Below, in pieces: positions 1 through 7,577 of a DNA stretch of 38,168 nucleotides (positions are counted from its first letter, which is position 1; every line of letters starts with the position of its first letter). Location of the stretch: positions 1 to 38,168 of the forward strand of contig CALVMR010000035.1 of assembly GCA_944346885.1 (NCBI GenBank), given 5' to 3'. Under the pieces are notes generated by a model. It was not told where the DNA came from and searched no databases. It saw only the letters and a program-made list of their open reading frames with translations. This stretch comes from an uncultured Clostridia bacterium (lineage in GTDB: Bacteria > Bacillota > Clostridia > Christensenellales > Borkfalkiaceae). A program made the position numbers and the translations under genes.

Positions 1-97
1 CCGCGGGGGCGACCCCGCGGGCTTCTCTCTGCCTTGCCGCGCCGTTATTCTTCCCAGCGGAAATTTTCCTTCCCCGCGCCGAGCCCGAAGTGATACT
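1..97 (-). repeat. Direct repeat copy A: nitroreductase 3' end plus terminator hairpin
   Basis: This 97-bp segment matches 952-1048 with only two differences seen (positions 9 and 56). It includes the hairpin CCGCGGGG/CCCCGCGG (1-20) and the last codons and TAA of the nitroreductase gene. The left boundary may extend past the window start. Confidence 0.9.
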
Positions 98-722
98 TCA
101 GAATGCCCCGGTCCAGCGCGGCGCAGAAGCCGCCGTTTTCGAGGCGGACGGTGCCGCCCGGCAGCAGCGTGAACAAAAACTTCTGCCCGTTCATCGCCGT
201 GGGCGCGAGCAGCGCCGCCTCTGCGCCGCGCACGAACCAGGCGGGCGCGTCCTCCGGCGCGTTTATCACCTTTGCGAGCGGCTTGCTCTTATGCGGCACG
301 CCCTGCGTTTTGCCGTACCCGAGCGCGATGGCGCAGATCAGTTTTTCGCCCTTCTGCACGGAGGCAAACTTTTTTGCCCTGCCCTTTGAAAAGGTCATTG
401 CGACCCAGCAGGTGTTCAGCCCCAGCTCCTGCGCCTTGAGGACGATGCGTTCGCCGTAATATCCGGCGCGTTCGGAGGCTTCTTTCCCTCCCCTGTCTGC
501 AATGACGGCGATATAGTTTTCTACGCCCGAAAACTTGCCGTACTTTGCCATCGCCGAAGAAAAGGCTTCCTTTTCGCCGAAGACCGCCTGCAGCCGAAGC
601 CCGCTTTCTGCGTTGCACGCCGCGATCTCCGCTTCCAGCAACGCGGCCTTTTCCTCCTCGACGGGCCTGCTCTCGTATGCGCGGACGGAGTGGCGCGCCC
701 GCATCAGTTCCATGACATCCAT
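45..722 (-). CDS. TM1586-type nitroreductase family protein
   Basis: 225 aa. The N-terminus (MRARHSVRAYESRPV, residues 6-20) is the usual FMN-binding arginine-rich opening of the nitroreductase fold. The second half carries WFVRGAEAALLAPTAMNGQKF, typical of the TM1586-like putative NADH:FMN nitroreductases, in which two half-domains are fused in one chain. Probable cytosolic FMN-dependent oxidoreductase; the substrate cannot be read from sequence. The ATG at 720-722 follows a GGAGG site 8 nt upstream. A TTGACT/TACAAT promoter lies at 821-849, giving a leader of about 90 nt. The gene is monocistronic and ends just before a GC hairpin at the window edge. Its last 17 codons plus that hairpin recur at 952-1048 (see the repeat entry). 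Confidence is high for family, low for substrate. Confidence 0.85.
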   Translation of the reverse strand: MDVMELMRARHSVRAYESRPVEEEKAALLEAEIAACNAESGLRLQAVFGEKEAFSSAMAKYGKFSGVENYIAVIADRGGKEASERAGYYGERIVLKAQELGLNTCWVAMTFSKGRAKKFASVQKGEKLICAIALGYGKTQGVPHKSKPLAKVINAPEDAPAWFVRGAEAALLAPTAMNGQKFLFTLLPGGTVRLENGGFCAALDRGILKYHFGLGAGKENFRWEE

Positions 723-820
723 TTAACCTTCCTCCTTTCCGCCTGCCCGGCAGGGAGAGGGATACCCCTCCTCCTCTGCAAGCCTGACCGCGCTCTTTTT
801 TATTTTTTACAAACATATAA

Positions 821-849
821 ATTGTAGAAGAAACGGCGGAAAAAGTCAA
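821..849 (-). promoter_or_regulatory. Promoter of nitroreductase 1
   Basis: Minus-strand TTGACT (844-849), 17-bp spacer, TACAAT (821-826). The predicted start is near 814, leaving a leader of about 90 nt that contains a GC-rich inverted repeat and an AAAGGAGG ribosome site. Confidence 0.7.
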
Positions 850-944
850 TTATTCTGCACGGCGTTTTCGCGCCCGTTCCCCTTTTTTGCGCGGCGCGGC
901 GGGCGGGGGCGCCCGCCGCCTGTCTTTTTCCTCCGCGTCCTCGG

Positions 945-972
945 AAAAAACCCGCGGGGACGACCCCGCGGG
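945..972 (-). terminator. Terminator inside the duplicated fragment
   Basis: CCCGCGGGG stem with a short loop, followed on the minus strand by TTTTTT (plus 945-950). It insulates the nitroreductase promoter region from any minus-strand transcription arriving from the right. Confidence 0.75.
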
Positions 973-1048
973 CTTCTCTCTGCCTTGCCGCGCCGTTATT
1001 CTTCCCGGCGGAAATTTTCCTTCCCCGCGCCGAGCCCGAAGTGATACT
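952..1048 (-). pseudogene. Orphan duplicate of nitroreductase 3' end with terminator
   Basis: Direct repeat copy B of 1-97. Read on the minus strand it encodes the final residues YHFGLGAGKENFRREE and a TAA; the parent has RWEE, so one Trp codon became Arg. There is no start, promoter or upstream body, so it is a gene remnant. It still carries a strong hairpin (951-972) followed on the minus strand by six T (945-950). It lies between the nitroreductase promoter and the glycosyltransferase promoter. It looks like the residue of a tandem duplication of the nitroreductase gene whose body was lost or replaced. Confidence 0.85.
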
Positions 1049-1123
1049 GCGCCGACCGTAAAGGAAAACGCTCCGCTTCCCCCCGCTGCCGCAAAATATT
1101 TTGCGCCGTTTTCGGTTTTTCCC

Positions 1124-1152
1124 TTGCCACGCCGCCGCGAACATGGTATAAT
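1124..1152 (+). promoter_or_regulatory. Promoter of the GT8 glycosyltransferase gene
   Basis: TTGCCA (1124-1129), 17-bp spacer, perfect TATAAT (1147-1152) preceded by TGG, an extended -10. The predicted +1 near 1159 gives a 24-nt leader with GGTGAGGA as ribosome site. Confidence 0.8.
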
Positions 1153-1182
1153 GACAATAAGAATCATCGGTGAGGAATATCC

Positions 1183-2013
1183 ATGCAACCCGTATCGGTA
1201 TGCTACAGCGGAAACAAACGCATCTTTCCGGGGCTCCTGCTCTCGGTGCTTTCCCTCGCGAAGTTTACGGAGCGCCCGCTTCATGTGTATGTGCTTTCGA
1301 TGGACATGCACGAGCTCGACCCCTCTTTCGTCCCCTTCAGCGGAAACCAGATAAACATCCTCGACGGCGTGCTCAAAGAAAAGAACCCCGAAAGCCGCGC
1401 CGAACTCATCGACGTGACCGAAGTCTTCCGCGCGGAGCTTGCCAAAGGCAAGAACATGAAGAATCATTACACGCCCTACACCCTTCTGCGGCTGTACATG
1501 GACGGGTTTGAACACTTCCCCGACAAGATCATCTACCTCGACATCGACACCATGTGCGCCTCCGACATCGCGCAGCTGTACGACATCGACCTGACCGGCT
1601 ACGAATACGCCGCCGCCCTCGACTATATGGGGCATTTCTGGATAAACCCGCACTACTGCAATGCGGGGGTGCTCCTTCTCAACCTTGCGGAGATCCGCAA
1701 AACGGACTTGTTCCGCCGCGCGCGGGAATACGTCTATACCCACCGCATGATCATGCCCGACCAGACGGCGCTGCACCGCCTGGCAAAGAGCCGTATGTAC
1801 CTGCCCCGCCGCTTCAACGAGCAGCGGGATCTGCACGAAGACACCGTGATAAAGCATTTCTGCCGCGGCATCCGCTGGCTGCCCTTCTTCCACATCTACA
1901 ACATCAAGCAGTGGCAGAGGGAAGACGTGCACAAAAAGCTGAAAATCACATACTTTGACGACCTGTACGAAAAGTTCGACGCCATCGCCGCGGAAAACGA
2001 CCTCTCCGAATAG
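1183..2013 (+). CDS. Family 8 glycosyltransferase
   Basis: 276 aa. Nucleotide-sugar-dependent glycosyltransferase of the GT8 (LgtC/glycogenin-like) GT-A fold. Visible signatures are the N-terminal strand VSVCYSGN, the TPYTLLRLYM helix, the metal-binding DxD in IIYLDIDTMC, the NPHYCNAGVLLLNL acceptor-loop segment and the C-terminal VIKHF histidine motif. No signal peptide or membrane segment is present, so the enzyme is cytosolic or peripheral, probably acting on cell-envelope or storage glycans. The ATG at 1183 has a GTGAGGA site 6 nt away. The gene is monocistronic with its own promoter and ends in a strong terminator; the convergent neighbour is a polytopic LPG-synthase-type membrane protein. 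Sugar and acceptor are unknown. Confidence 0.88.
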   Translation: MQPVSVCYSGNKRIFPGLLLSVLSLAKFTERPLHVYVLSMDMHELDPSFVPFSGNQINILDGVLKEKNPESRAELIDVTEVFRAELAKGKNMKNHYTPYTLLRLYMDGFEHFPDKIIYLDIDTMCASDIAQLYDIDLTGYEYAAALDYMGHFWINPHYCNAGVLLLNLAEIRKTDLFRRAREYVYTHRMIMPDQTALHRLAKSRMYLPRRFNEQRDLHEDTVIKHFCRGIRWLPFFHIYNIKQWQREDVHKKLKITYFDDLYEKFDAIAAENDLSE

Positions 2014-2071
2014 GCGGAGTCTCCGTTTCCGCAAGAACGTACATACCGAATCGCGACACCCTGCAAACATC

Positions 2072-2103
2072 GGGGCGGAAAGCATTTGCTTTCCGCCCCT
2101 TTT
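2072..2103 (+). terminator. Terminator of the glycosyltransferase gene
   Basis: Perfect 13-bp stem GGGGCGGAAAGCA / TGCTTTCCGCCCC with a 2-nt centre, followed by TTTT. The convergent gene's stop codon begins 2 bases further on. Confidence 0.9.
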
Positions 2104-2105
2104 CG

Positions 2106-3425
2106 TTACGGTGTTTTCGCGTTCTTCCGCGCCTCTTTTCTTCGCCTGTATATGCGCCCCGCCATGTCCGTGACGTTCATTCCCAGCCCCAGAATGATCC
2201 AGGTGTAATAGATGATGAACCGCCACATGAGCACGAACCAGAACACGACGCTCTCGGTAAGGGAGGCGAACGCCGCCATGAACATCACTTCCAGCGCGCC
2301 CGAGTTGCCCGGCGTGGGGATAAAGGTGGAACCGTACGTCGCGTACATGGCGAGAACCATGACCGCGAAGAGCAGCTCCGTGCCCTGCATGCCCATCACG
2401 TCGCCCCCGCACATGGCGACGAGCACGAGATACGGGAAGATGAGCTCGATGATCGGTTCGCCGAGGCAGAGCAGGAACAGCACGAAGAAGGTGAGCGGCT
2501 TTTTGTATACGAACTGCGAGATGACGGCAAAATCGTCCATCCATCTGCGGACACGCGCCTCGATCTTCGCGGAATTTTTGAGGATCTTTATCTTATACAG
2601 CAGCTTTACGAAGAGGTTGACGACCCACGCCACGGGGCGGGGGAAGAACACGACGAGGGTGACGAACACGGGGATGAAAGCATTGATGCCGAAGCCGATC
2701 CAGCCGCAGATGAGCAGGGTGTTCAGCGTCGCCGCGTTGTCGATGAGCGTGCCCAGCCGCGGCACCCCCAGCCCCATCACGACTGCGGCGACCACGGTAA
2801 AGCCGAGCATATGCACGCCGTATTTGACCATCGTTATAGACGCGCTCTTCGCGCTCGGCACCCCCTCCCTGTACAGATGGTAGATCTGCATGGGCTGTCC
2901 GCCCGAGGAGAAGGGCGTGATGCACTCGTAGTACTTGCCGACGAGCGCCGTCTTCATATCTTTTCTGAACCCGAGCGAACAGCCGTTGCACTTGCCCAGC
3001 ACGGTAAATTTGAGCGCCTCCATCACGAACATGACGGCGAACAGCGCGAATGCGGCGAGGATATACCACCAGTTCATGTTGCCGAACACTTCGTAGAAGG
3101 TGGCGGTATCCCCTTTCTGAATGGTGTTGCCCAGCGTCCACAGCGCGTAAATGACGCAGCCGATGATAAGCAGCAGCACCAACAGCGAGATCGTGTTTTT
3201 GCGCTTACGCTTTTTCAGGTCTTCGGCGCTGTATTCCTTCTGCGCGGGAGTTTCTCCCTTTCCCCCGGCCGCGCCCTCCGCGGAGCTGCCGCCCTCTGCG
3301 GGCGCGCTCTTCTCCGCGTCCGCATTCCCGGCGGCGTCCCGTGCGCTCTCTTTCCCGGTATTTTCCCCCGCGGGCGGAAGACTGCCGTCCTCCGCGGGGG
3401 GCAAAGTTTTGTTTTCGTTCTCCAT
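2106..3425 (-). CDS. LPG synthase TM-domain / UPF0104 family membrane protein
   Basis: 439 aa. Residues 1 to about 75 are hydrophilic, Ala/Glu/Gly-rich and probably disordered, ending in KKRKRKN. After this comes a polytopic membrane domain of the lysylphosphatidylglycerol-synthase TM (UPF0104, MprF flippase-like) family, recognised from ALVGKYYECITPFSSGGQPMQIY and FIPTPGNSGALEV. The MprF catalytic aminoacyltransferase domain is absent, so this is the transmembrane part alone, of unassigned substrate, presumably handling lipids or glycolipids. A possible extended -10 (TGG TACAAT, 3461-3466) lies upstream. The ribosome site before the ATG is weak. The gene is convergent with the GT8 gene. Confidence 0.85.
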   Translation of the reverse strand: MENENKTLPPAEDGSLPPAGENTGKESARDAAGNADAEKSAPAEGGSSAEGAAGGKGETPAQKEYSAEDLKKRKRKNTISLLVLLLIIGCVIYALWTLGNTIQKGDTATFYEVFGNMNWWYILAAFALFAVMFVMEALKFTVLGKCNGCSLGFRKDMKTALVGKYYECITPFSSGGQPMQIYHLYREGVPSAKSASITMVKYGVHMLGFTVVAAVVMGLGVPRLGTLIDNAATLNTLLICGWIGFGINAFIPVFVTLVVFFPRPVAWVVNLFVKLLYKIKILKNSAKIEARVRRWMDDFAVISQFVYKKPLTFFVLFLLCLGEPIIELIFPYLVLVAMCGGDVMGMQGTELLFAVMVLAMYATYGSTFIPTPGNSGALEVMFMAAFASLTESVVFWFVLMWRFIIYYTWIILGLGMNVTDMAGRIYRRRKEARKNAKTP

Positions 3426-3460
3426 GTCTCTCGCGTTGCCTTGTTAAGACTGTTTTCCTT

Positions 3461-3469
3461 ATTGTACCA
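3461..3469 (-). promoter_or_regulatory. Possible extended -10 promoter of the UPF0104 gene
   Basis: Minus-strand TGG TACAAT with no good -35 at 17 bp. It would give a leader of about 28 nt. Confidence 0.45.
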
Positions 3470-3534
3470 TAAAAAAGGAAGTTCCGCCACAAAAAAATGC
3501 AGGGCAAACGTAAAAATTTCGGCAGAGGACAAAT

Positions 3535-4734
3535 TTATATCTTTTCTTGCGGCATCCTTAACGTTTTCTTAATCCGTTCCGCCCTTTTCGCCGCGCGCGC
3601 CATATAGACCATCGCGAGCGCGGAGAGCACGGGCGCCGCCGCGAGGAACAAGAAAGCCGCGCGTACGGAAACGGCCTCCGCCGCCGCCCCCGAAAGCGCG
3701 GGCAGCACCGCCGCGCCGATATCCTGTGCGATCGCGAGAGAGGCGAGCATCCACCCGCCCGTACGGGGGAGCGCCGCGCCCGCCGCGGACATCGCCCCCG
3801 GGGAAAGCACGCCGACAAACAGCCCGCACAGCGCCGCGGCGGCGAGAGCGGACGTCCCGGGCAGGAGCGCGGCGAGCAGATATGCCGCGGCCGCCGGCAG
3901 CGCGCAGCCGATGAGAAGGGGCAGGCCCGCCCTTTTCTTTCCCGAAATGCGGACATACAGCGCACCGCCGATGCCGAGGCAGAGCGCAAAGAGCGCGCAC
4001 CCCGCGGCGCTCCCTAGTTCTTCGCCGAAGAGTTGGGCGGCGTAGGTGCCGACCCATTGGTTCATGACCGCCTCCGCCCCGTAGCCGAAAAAGACGGCAA
4101 AGACCGCAAACAGATAGAGCGGCGTGAACGCCGCGCGGGCGGGGGCATCCTTTTGCGGCGGCGGGAAGCGGGCGGAAGGGAGAAGCGCGAATACCGCCGC
4201 GGGGAGAGCGGCGAGGGCGAGCACGGCAAAATTCCAGCTCTCCGCCCCGAACAGGGAGAGCCACAGCAGCAGGAAGAGGGCGAGCGCCACCTGCGCCCAG
4301 GCATATACGGTATGCAGAAAGGGAAGGGCCGCCTCCCCTTCCGGCAAGGCGCCGGCGGCATTGGAGAGCACGACCTCGAGCATACCTCCCGCAAAGGCGA
4401 AAACGACGGTTGCCGCTAAAATGCCGTAAAACTCGGCCCCCGCAAACAGGCAGGGAACGCAGCCGTAAAAGACAAGCCCCGCGCAGCTCATCGCCGCCGC
4501 CAGCGCCGCGAGAGCGGAGGAGGGCGCGCGGTCTATGAGAAAGAGCAGGAGGATATCCGCCGCCATCTGCGCGGCGAACCCCGCGGCGGCAAGAAATCCC
4601 AGCTGCACATATGTAAACCCGTACAGCCGCATAAAGGGCACGAAAAGCACGGCCGTCACGTTGGTAACGACCGCCTGGTTTGCGATGCCCGCGCAGCAGG
4701 CGCGGGCTGTGCCTCGGGAGCTTCTTCCGTTCAT
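3535..4734 (-). CDS. Major facilitator superfamily transporter
   Basis: 399 aa, almost entirely hydrophobic, with about twelve predicted membrane segments and short basic cytoplasmic loops (for example ISGKKRAGLP in the centre and the AARAAKRAERIKK tail), which fits a 12-helix MFS carrier. No conserved substrate motif is recognisable. The ATG at 4732-4734 follows an AAGG-rich ribosome site. A TACAAT hexamer at about 4767-4772 (minus strand) might serve as -10, but no -35 is evident. It is divergent from the SpoU methyltransferase gene and in tandem with the UPF0104 gene, 109 bp apart. Substrate unknown. Confidence 0.8.
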   Translation of the reverse strand: MNGRSSRGTARACCAGIANQAVVTNVTAVLFVPFMRLYGFTYVQLGFLAAAGFAAQMAADILLLFLIDRAPSSALAALAAAMSCAGLVFYGCVPCLFAGAEFYGILAATVVFAFAGGMLEVVLSNAAGALPEGEAALPFLHTVYAWAQVALALFLLLWLSLFGAESWNFAVLALAALPAAVFALLPSARFPPPQKDAPARAAFTPLYLFAVFAVFFGYGAEAVMNQWVGTYAAQLFGEELGSAAGCALFALCLGIGGALYVRISGKKRAGLPLLIGCALPAAAAYLLAALLPGTSALAAAALCGLFVGVLSPGAMSAAGAALPRTGGWMLASLAIAQDIGAAVLPALSGAAAEAVSVRAAFLFLAAAPVLSALAMVYMARAAKRAERIKKTLRMPQEKI

Positions 4735-4805
4735 GACCTTCCCTTCCGCTTGCGTACTTTTTTATCATTGTATGCGGAAGACGGGGGCACGGGTGCGCCG
4801 AACGC

Positions 4806-4834
4806 TTGACGTATGCGGCAAAAAATGCTACTAT
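4806..4834 (+). promoter_or_regulatory. Promoter of the SpoU gene, predicted leaderless
   Basis: TTGACG (4806-4811), 17-bp spacer, TACTAT (4829-4834) with a TGC extended -10. Taking the last -10 base as -7 puts +1 at 4841, the A of the start ATG. No Shine-Dalgarno sequence precedes the ATG. Confidence 0.75.
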
Positions 4835-4840
4835 TTGATT

Positions 4841-5689
4841 ATGTATGACATGACAGAGCTTCTCGAACGCTTTCATTTTCAGGCGATCGGCGAGGCAAAC
4901 CCCAAAATAAAACAGGTGCGCGCGGTCGCCGCGAACACCAAACCCAACCCGCACAGGCTGTTCATCGCCGAGGGCATCTGGATGCTCTCCCTCTGCGAAA
5001 AATTCGGCACCCCCGTCGACAGCCTCATCCTCTGCCCCGAACACATCCGCACCCCCGAAGCGGCGGCGCTGTGCGAAAAGCTCGCGGCGCGCGCGGCGGA
5101 GCGGTACACCGTTTCGGCAAAGACCTTTGAAAAGATCTCCGAACGCGGGCAGCCGGACGGGCTTCTGGCGCTGGCGCAGCTGCCGCGGCACGACCTTTCC
5201 GCCTTCCGCCCTGGCAAAGACGCCGTGCTGCTCGTGCTCGACGGCATCGAGATCCCCGGCAACGTGGGCACCATGCTGCGCATGGCGGACGGCGCGGGCG
5301 TGGACGCGGTGTTTTTTTGCAACCGAAAGGCGCGCCTGACGCACCCGAAGCTCATCAAAGGCAGCCAAGGCGCGGTGCTCTCGGTGCCGCGGTTTGAATT
5401 TGCAAGCGTGGAAGAGTGCGCAAACTGGCTTGCCGAGCACGGTTTTACCGTCTACCTTGCCGATACGCGCGCGGAAAAATATTATTACGACGAGCCGTTC
5501 GGCAAACGGACGGCGCTCGTGATGGGAAGCGAACGCTACGGCATCTCCCGCACGTGGTACTCCTGCGCCGAACACACCCTCATCGCCATCCCGATGGAGG
5601 GCAGCTGCGATTCTTTGAACGTCGGCGTGGCGGCAACGGTGCTGTGCTACGAAGCGGTCAAAAAGAACAAATTTTTAAAGAAAAAGTAA
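4841..5689 (+). CDS. SpoU/TrmH-family RNA 2'-O-methyltransferase
   Basis: 282 aa. It has an N-terminal substrate-binding domain (NPKIKQVRAVAANTKPNPHRLFIAEG, about 20-45) and a C-terminal SPOUT trefoil-knot domain. The SPOUT motifs are visible in order: DGIEIPGNVGTMLRMADGAGVDAVFF, ALVMGSERYGISRTW and IPMEGSCDSLNVGVAATVLCYEAV. These form the SAM-binding knot that methylates a ribose 2'-O in rRNA or tRNA. The frame stays open far upstream, but ATG 4841 is chosen because it coincides with the promoter's +1; ATG 4850 is the only close alternative. It is convergent with the TtcA-like gene across a bidirectional terminator. Exact RNA target unknown. Confidence 0.88.
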   Translation: MYDMTELLERFHFQAIGEANPKIKQVRAVAANTKPNPHRLFIAEGIWMLSLCEKFGTPVDSLILCPEHIRTPEAAALCEKLAARAAERYTVSAKTFEKISERGQPDGLLALAQLPRHDLSAFRPGKDAVLLVLDGIEIPGNVGTMLRMADGAGVDAVFFCNRKARLTHPKLIKGSQGAVLSVPRFEFASVEECANWLAEHGFTVYLADTRAEKYYYDEPFGKRTALVMGSERYGISRTWYSCAEHTLIAIPMEGSCDSLNVGVAATVLCYEAVKKNKFLKKK

Positions 5690-5802
5690 ACGCCCCGCGG
5701 TACGCGCCCGCCGAACGACGGCGGGCGGCGCGAGCAAACGGCGCCGCCCCGAAAAAACGGCGCGCCGAACGCCGCGCCCGTATGCCCCGCAAAACGGGCA
5801 AC

Positions 5803-5837
5803 AAAAAAAGACGCACGCGCCCCGTGCGTCTTTTTTT
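5803..5837. terminator. Bidirectional terminator between SpoU and TtcA genes
   Basis: AAAAAAA-GACGCACG / CGTGCGTC-TTTTTTT, usable in both directions. Its plus-strand T run overlaps the stop codon of the TtcA-like gene. Two further GC-rich inverted repeats lie between 5700 and 5780. Confidence 0.9.
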
Positions 5838-6687
5838 ACTCGTCGTTTTTTTCTTTGCCCCGCTCGCGGAAGCGCTCGCAAAACCCGTGGTACACCCCCG
5901 CCGTATCATACCCGATGAGCGTATCCACATGCACGTTGTAAGCGCTGCGGAAAATGGAGATATCCACGTTCGGGTTATCCTTTTTTAGCGCGGCGATCAG
6001 CCGCTTTACCTCCCGCCGTTTGGAATCCTCCTCCCTTGTTTCGCACCGTTCTGTGAAGCGGCAGGCGCAGTGCAGAAAGCGCAGCCCGCAAAAATCGCGC
6101 CAACGCTCGATGTCATGCTCGTGCACGTAGTACAGCGGACGGATGAGCTGCATGCCGGGGTGCCCCGTGCTGTGCAGCTTGGGCGGCATCCCCTGCACCT
6201 GCCCGCTGTATAAAATGCCCATCAAAATGGTTTCGATGGCGTCGTCGAAGTGGTGCCCCAGCGCGATCTTGTTGCAGCCCAGCTTTTTTGCCTCTTCGTA
6301 CAAATAGCCGCGCCGCATGCGCGCGCAGAGGTAACAGGGGTTCTTTTGCACCCCCTCCACCGCCGCAAAGATATCCGTTTCGAAAATGTGCAGCGGCACG
6401 CCGAGCAGACGCGCGTTCTCTTCGAGCAGGGCGCGGTTTTCGGGCGCGTAACCGGGGTCCATGGTCAAAAAATGCAGCCCGAAGCGGAATTTTCCGTGCC
6501 GCTCCAATTCCTGCATGCATTTGGCAAGCAGCATCGAATCTTTGCCGCCCGAAAGGCAGACGGCAACGCTGTCTCCCTCCTCGATCAGCTCGTATTCGCG
6601 CACCGCGCGCACAAAGCGGCTCCACAGTTCTTTGCGATAGGTCGTGATGACGGCGCGTTCCGCGCGCTCGCATACCGCCCCGCTCAC
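5836..6687 (-). CDS. ttcA: TtcA-family tRNA thiolation ATPase
   Basis: 283 aa. PP-loop ATPase of the TtcA family, which thiolates cytidine 32 of tRNA (s2C32) by adenylating the base. Seen: the PP-loop SGGKDS at 46-51, CYLC (Cys118, Cys121), LGHHFDDAIET at about 143-153 and a later HCAC (Cys207, Cys209). In TtcA two cysteines of a CxxC plus one downstream cysteine hold a 4Fe-4S cluster, so Cys118, Cys121 and 207 or 209 are candidates. The start is GTG at 6685-6687, overlapping the upstream stop (GTGA), so translation is coupled to the kinase-like gene. The stop lies in the T run of the bidirectional terminator. Other tRNA-thiolating PP-loop relatives are possible. Confidence 0.82.
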   Translation of the reverse strand: MSGAVCERAERAVITTYRKELWSRFVRAVREYELIEEGDSVAVCLSGGKDSMLLAKCMQELERHGKFRFGLHFLTMDPGYAPENRALLEENARLLGVPLHIFETDIFAAVEGVQKNPCYLCARMRRGYLYEEAKKLGCNKIALGHHFDDAIETILMGILYSGQVQGMPPKLHSTGHPGMQLIRPLYYVHEHDIERWRDFCGLRFLHCACRFTERCETREEDSKRREVKRLIAALKKDNPNVDISIFRSAYNVHVDTLIGYDTAGVYHGFCERFRERGKEKNDE

Positions 6688-7508
6688 GGCTCTTTTTCAA
6701 ACGGGGGCAGGTCGGAAAAACGGACCCCCGTGCGCTTTTGCCAAGCCTGCACCGCCGCGGCGGTGCAGGCGCCCTCCGCCTTTTCCGCCCGCTCTACGGC
6801 GACAAGGGCCGCCCCCGCGCGGATGCGCTCGGCGATCGCTTTGGCGCCGCGCGCGATAAAATACCGCCCGTTCTCCTCAAAAAAGGCAGGTTCGCCCTCT
6901 TCCGCGCCGAACGGGTACAGCCTTGCGGGGCACAGTTCGCAGCGGGCAAACCGCTCCCCCGCGGCAAACGCGCGGTACTGCGCCGCGATATGCGCCGCCA
7001 CTTCCTGCGGCGTAACGAACGTGGTATCCACCACGTAATCGTAGTTATCCGTGTTTTGGATATCCACGCCGTACAACTCTTTATAGCGCGCGACCTCGCT
7101 TTCCCTGCGGGCGCGCACGGAAGCCGCCGCCTCCTCGCGCGAAGCAAACCGTTCGCTCTCCCTGCCCGCGCCGAGGATGCGCGCCGCCGCCACGAGCGGA
7201 TCCGCCAGCATGTACACCGAAAAAGAGGAGGGCACAAAGTGCCACGCCAAACGAGAATCGATGATGAGCGCCTCGTCCTTTTCTTCCAAGGCGCGCAGCC
7301 CGTCGTCGATCAGCCGATCCACTTCGGGGTGCGTTTCGGCATAGCGGTTGAGTTCGAGCGTGTTCATGCCCATTTGCAGCGCGATCTGCCGCTGCAAGGT
7401 GCCCGTGGAATACCGCTCCGCCGCAAAATGTTCCGCCAAAAGCGCGCCCACCGTGGTTTTTCCGCTGCCGAGATCGCCCGCCAGCGAAATTTTTACCTTT
7501 TTTTGCAT
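6684..7508 (-). CDS. Cytidylate-kinase-like P-loop protein with C-terminal extension
   Basis: 274 aa. The Walker A is near the N-terminus (ISLAGDLGSGKTT), followed by RYSTGTLQRQIALQMGM, IDSRLAWHFVP and a lid-like RARRESEVARYKELYG segment, matching cytidylate-kinase-like (Cmk-2) nucleotide kinases. About the last 90 residues (PARLYPFGAEEGEPAFFEENGR onward) are an extra domain I do not recognise. The ATG at 7506-7508 has GGAG 5 nt upstream; a TTG just before it is less likely. It is the middle gene of a GH13, kinase-like, ttcA run and shares GTGA with ttcA. The phosphoryl acceptor is unknown; a small-molecule or nucleotide kinase is most likely. Confidence 0.7.
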   Translation of the reverse strand: MQKKVKISLAGDLGSGKTTVGALLAEHFAAERYSTGTLQRQIALQMGMNTLELNRYAETHPEVDRLIDDGLRALEEKDEALIIDSRLAWHFVPSSFSVYMLADPLVAAARILGAGRESERFASREEAAASVRARRESEVARYKELYGVDIQNTDNYDYVVDTTFVTPQEVAAHIAAQYRAFAAGERFARCELCPARLYPFGAEEGEPAFFEENGRYFIARGAKAIAERIRAGAALVAVERAEKAEGACTAAAVQAWQKRTGVRFSDLPPFEKEP

Positions 7509-7577
7509 CAATGCTCCGTTCTCCTTTGTTTTCGCCCGCGGCGCCGCCCGCGCCCGTACGCGAAAGGGCGCCCGCTC

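Larger units (their letters stand above)
723..1182. other. Gene-free stretch between nitroreductase and glycosyltransferase
   Basis: 460 bp without a credible gene. It holds the nitroreductase promoter and leader, a GC-rich inverted repeat near 899-922 followed on the plus strand by a short T run, the duplicated nitroreductase 3' end with its terminator, and the glycosyltransferase promoter. Confidence 0.7.

Noticed and set aside
723..815. FMN riboswitch in the nitroreductase leader.
   Set aside because: The leader has only a GC-rich inverted repeat; the conserved FMN aptamer blocks are not present and the leader is too short.
850..2544. Long minus-strand open frame covering the glycosyltransferase gene.
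   Set aside because: Shadow of the GT8 gene; the minus-strand translation has no recognisable motif or ribosome site.
4535..4840. N-terminal extension of the SpoU protein from an ATG near 4535.
   Set aside because: It would overlap the divergent MFS gene and read through the promoter at 4806-4834; the family's normal N-terminus begins near 4841.
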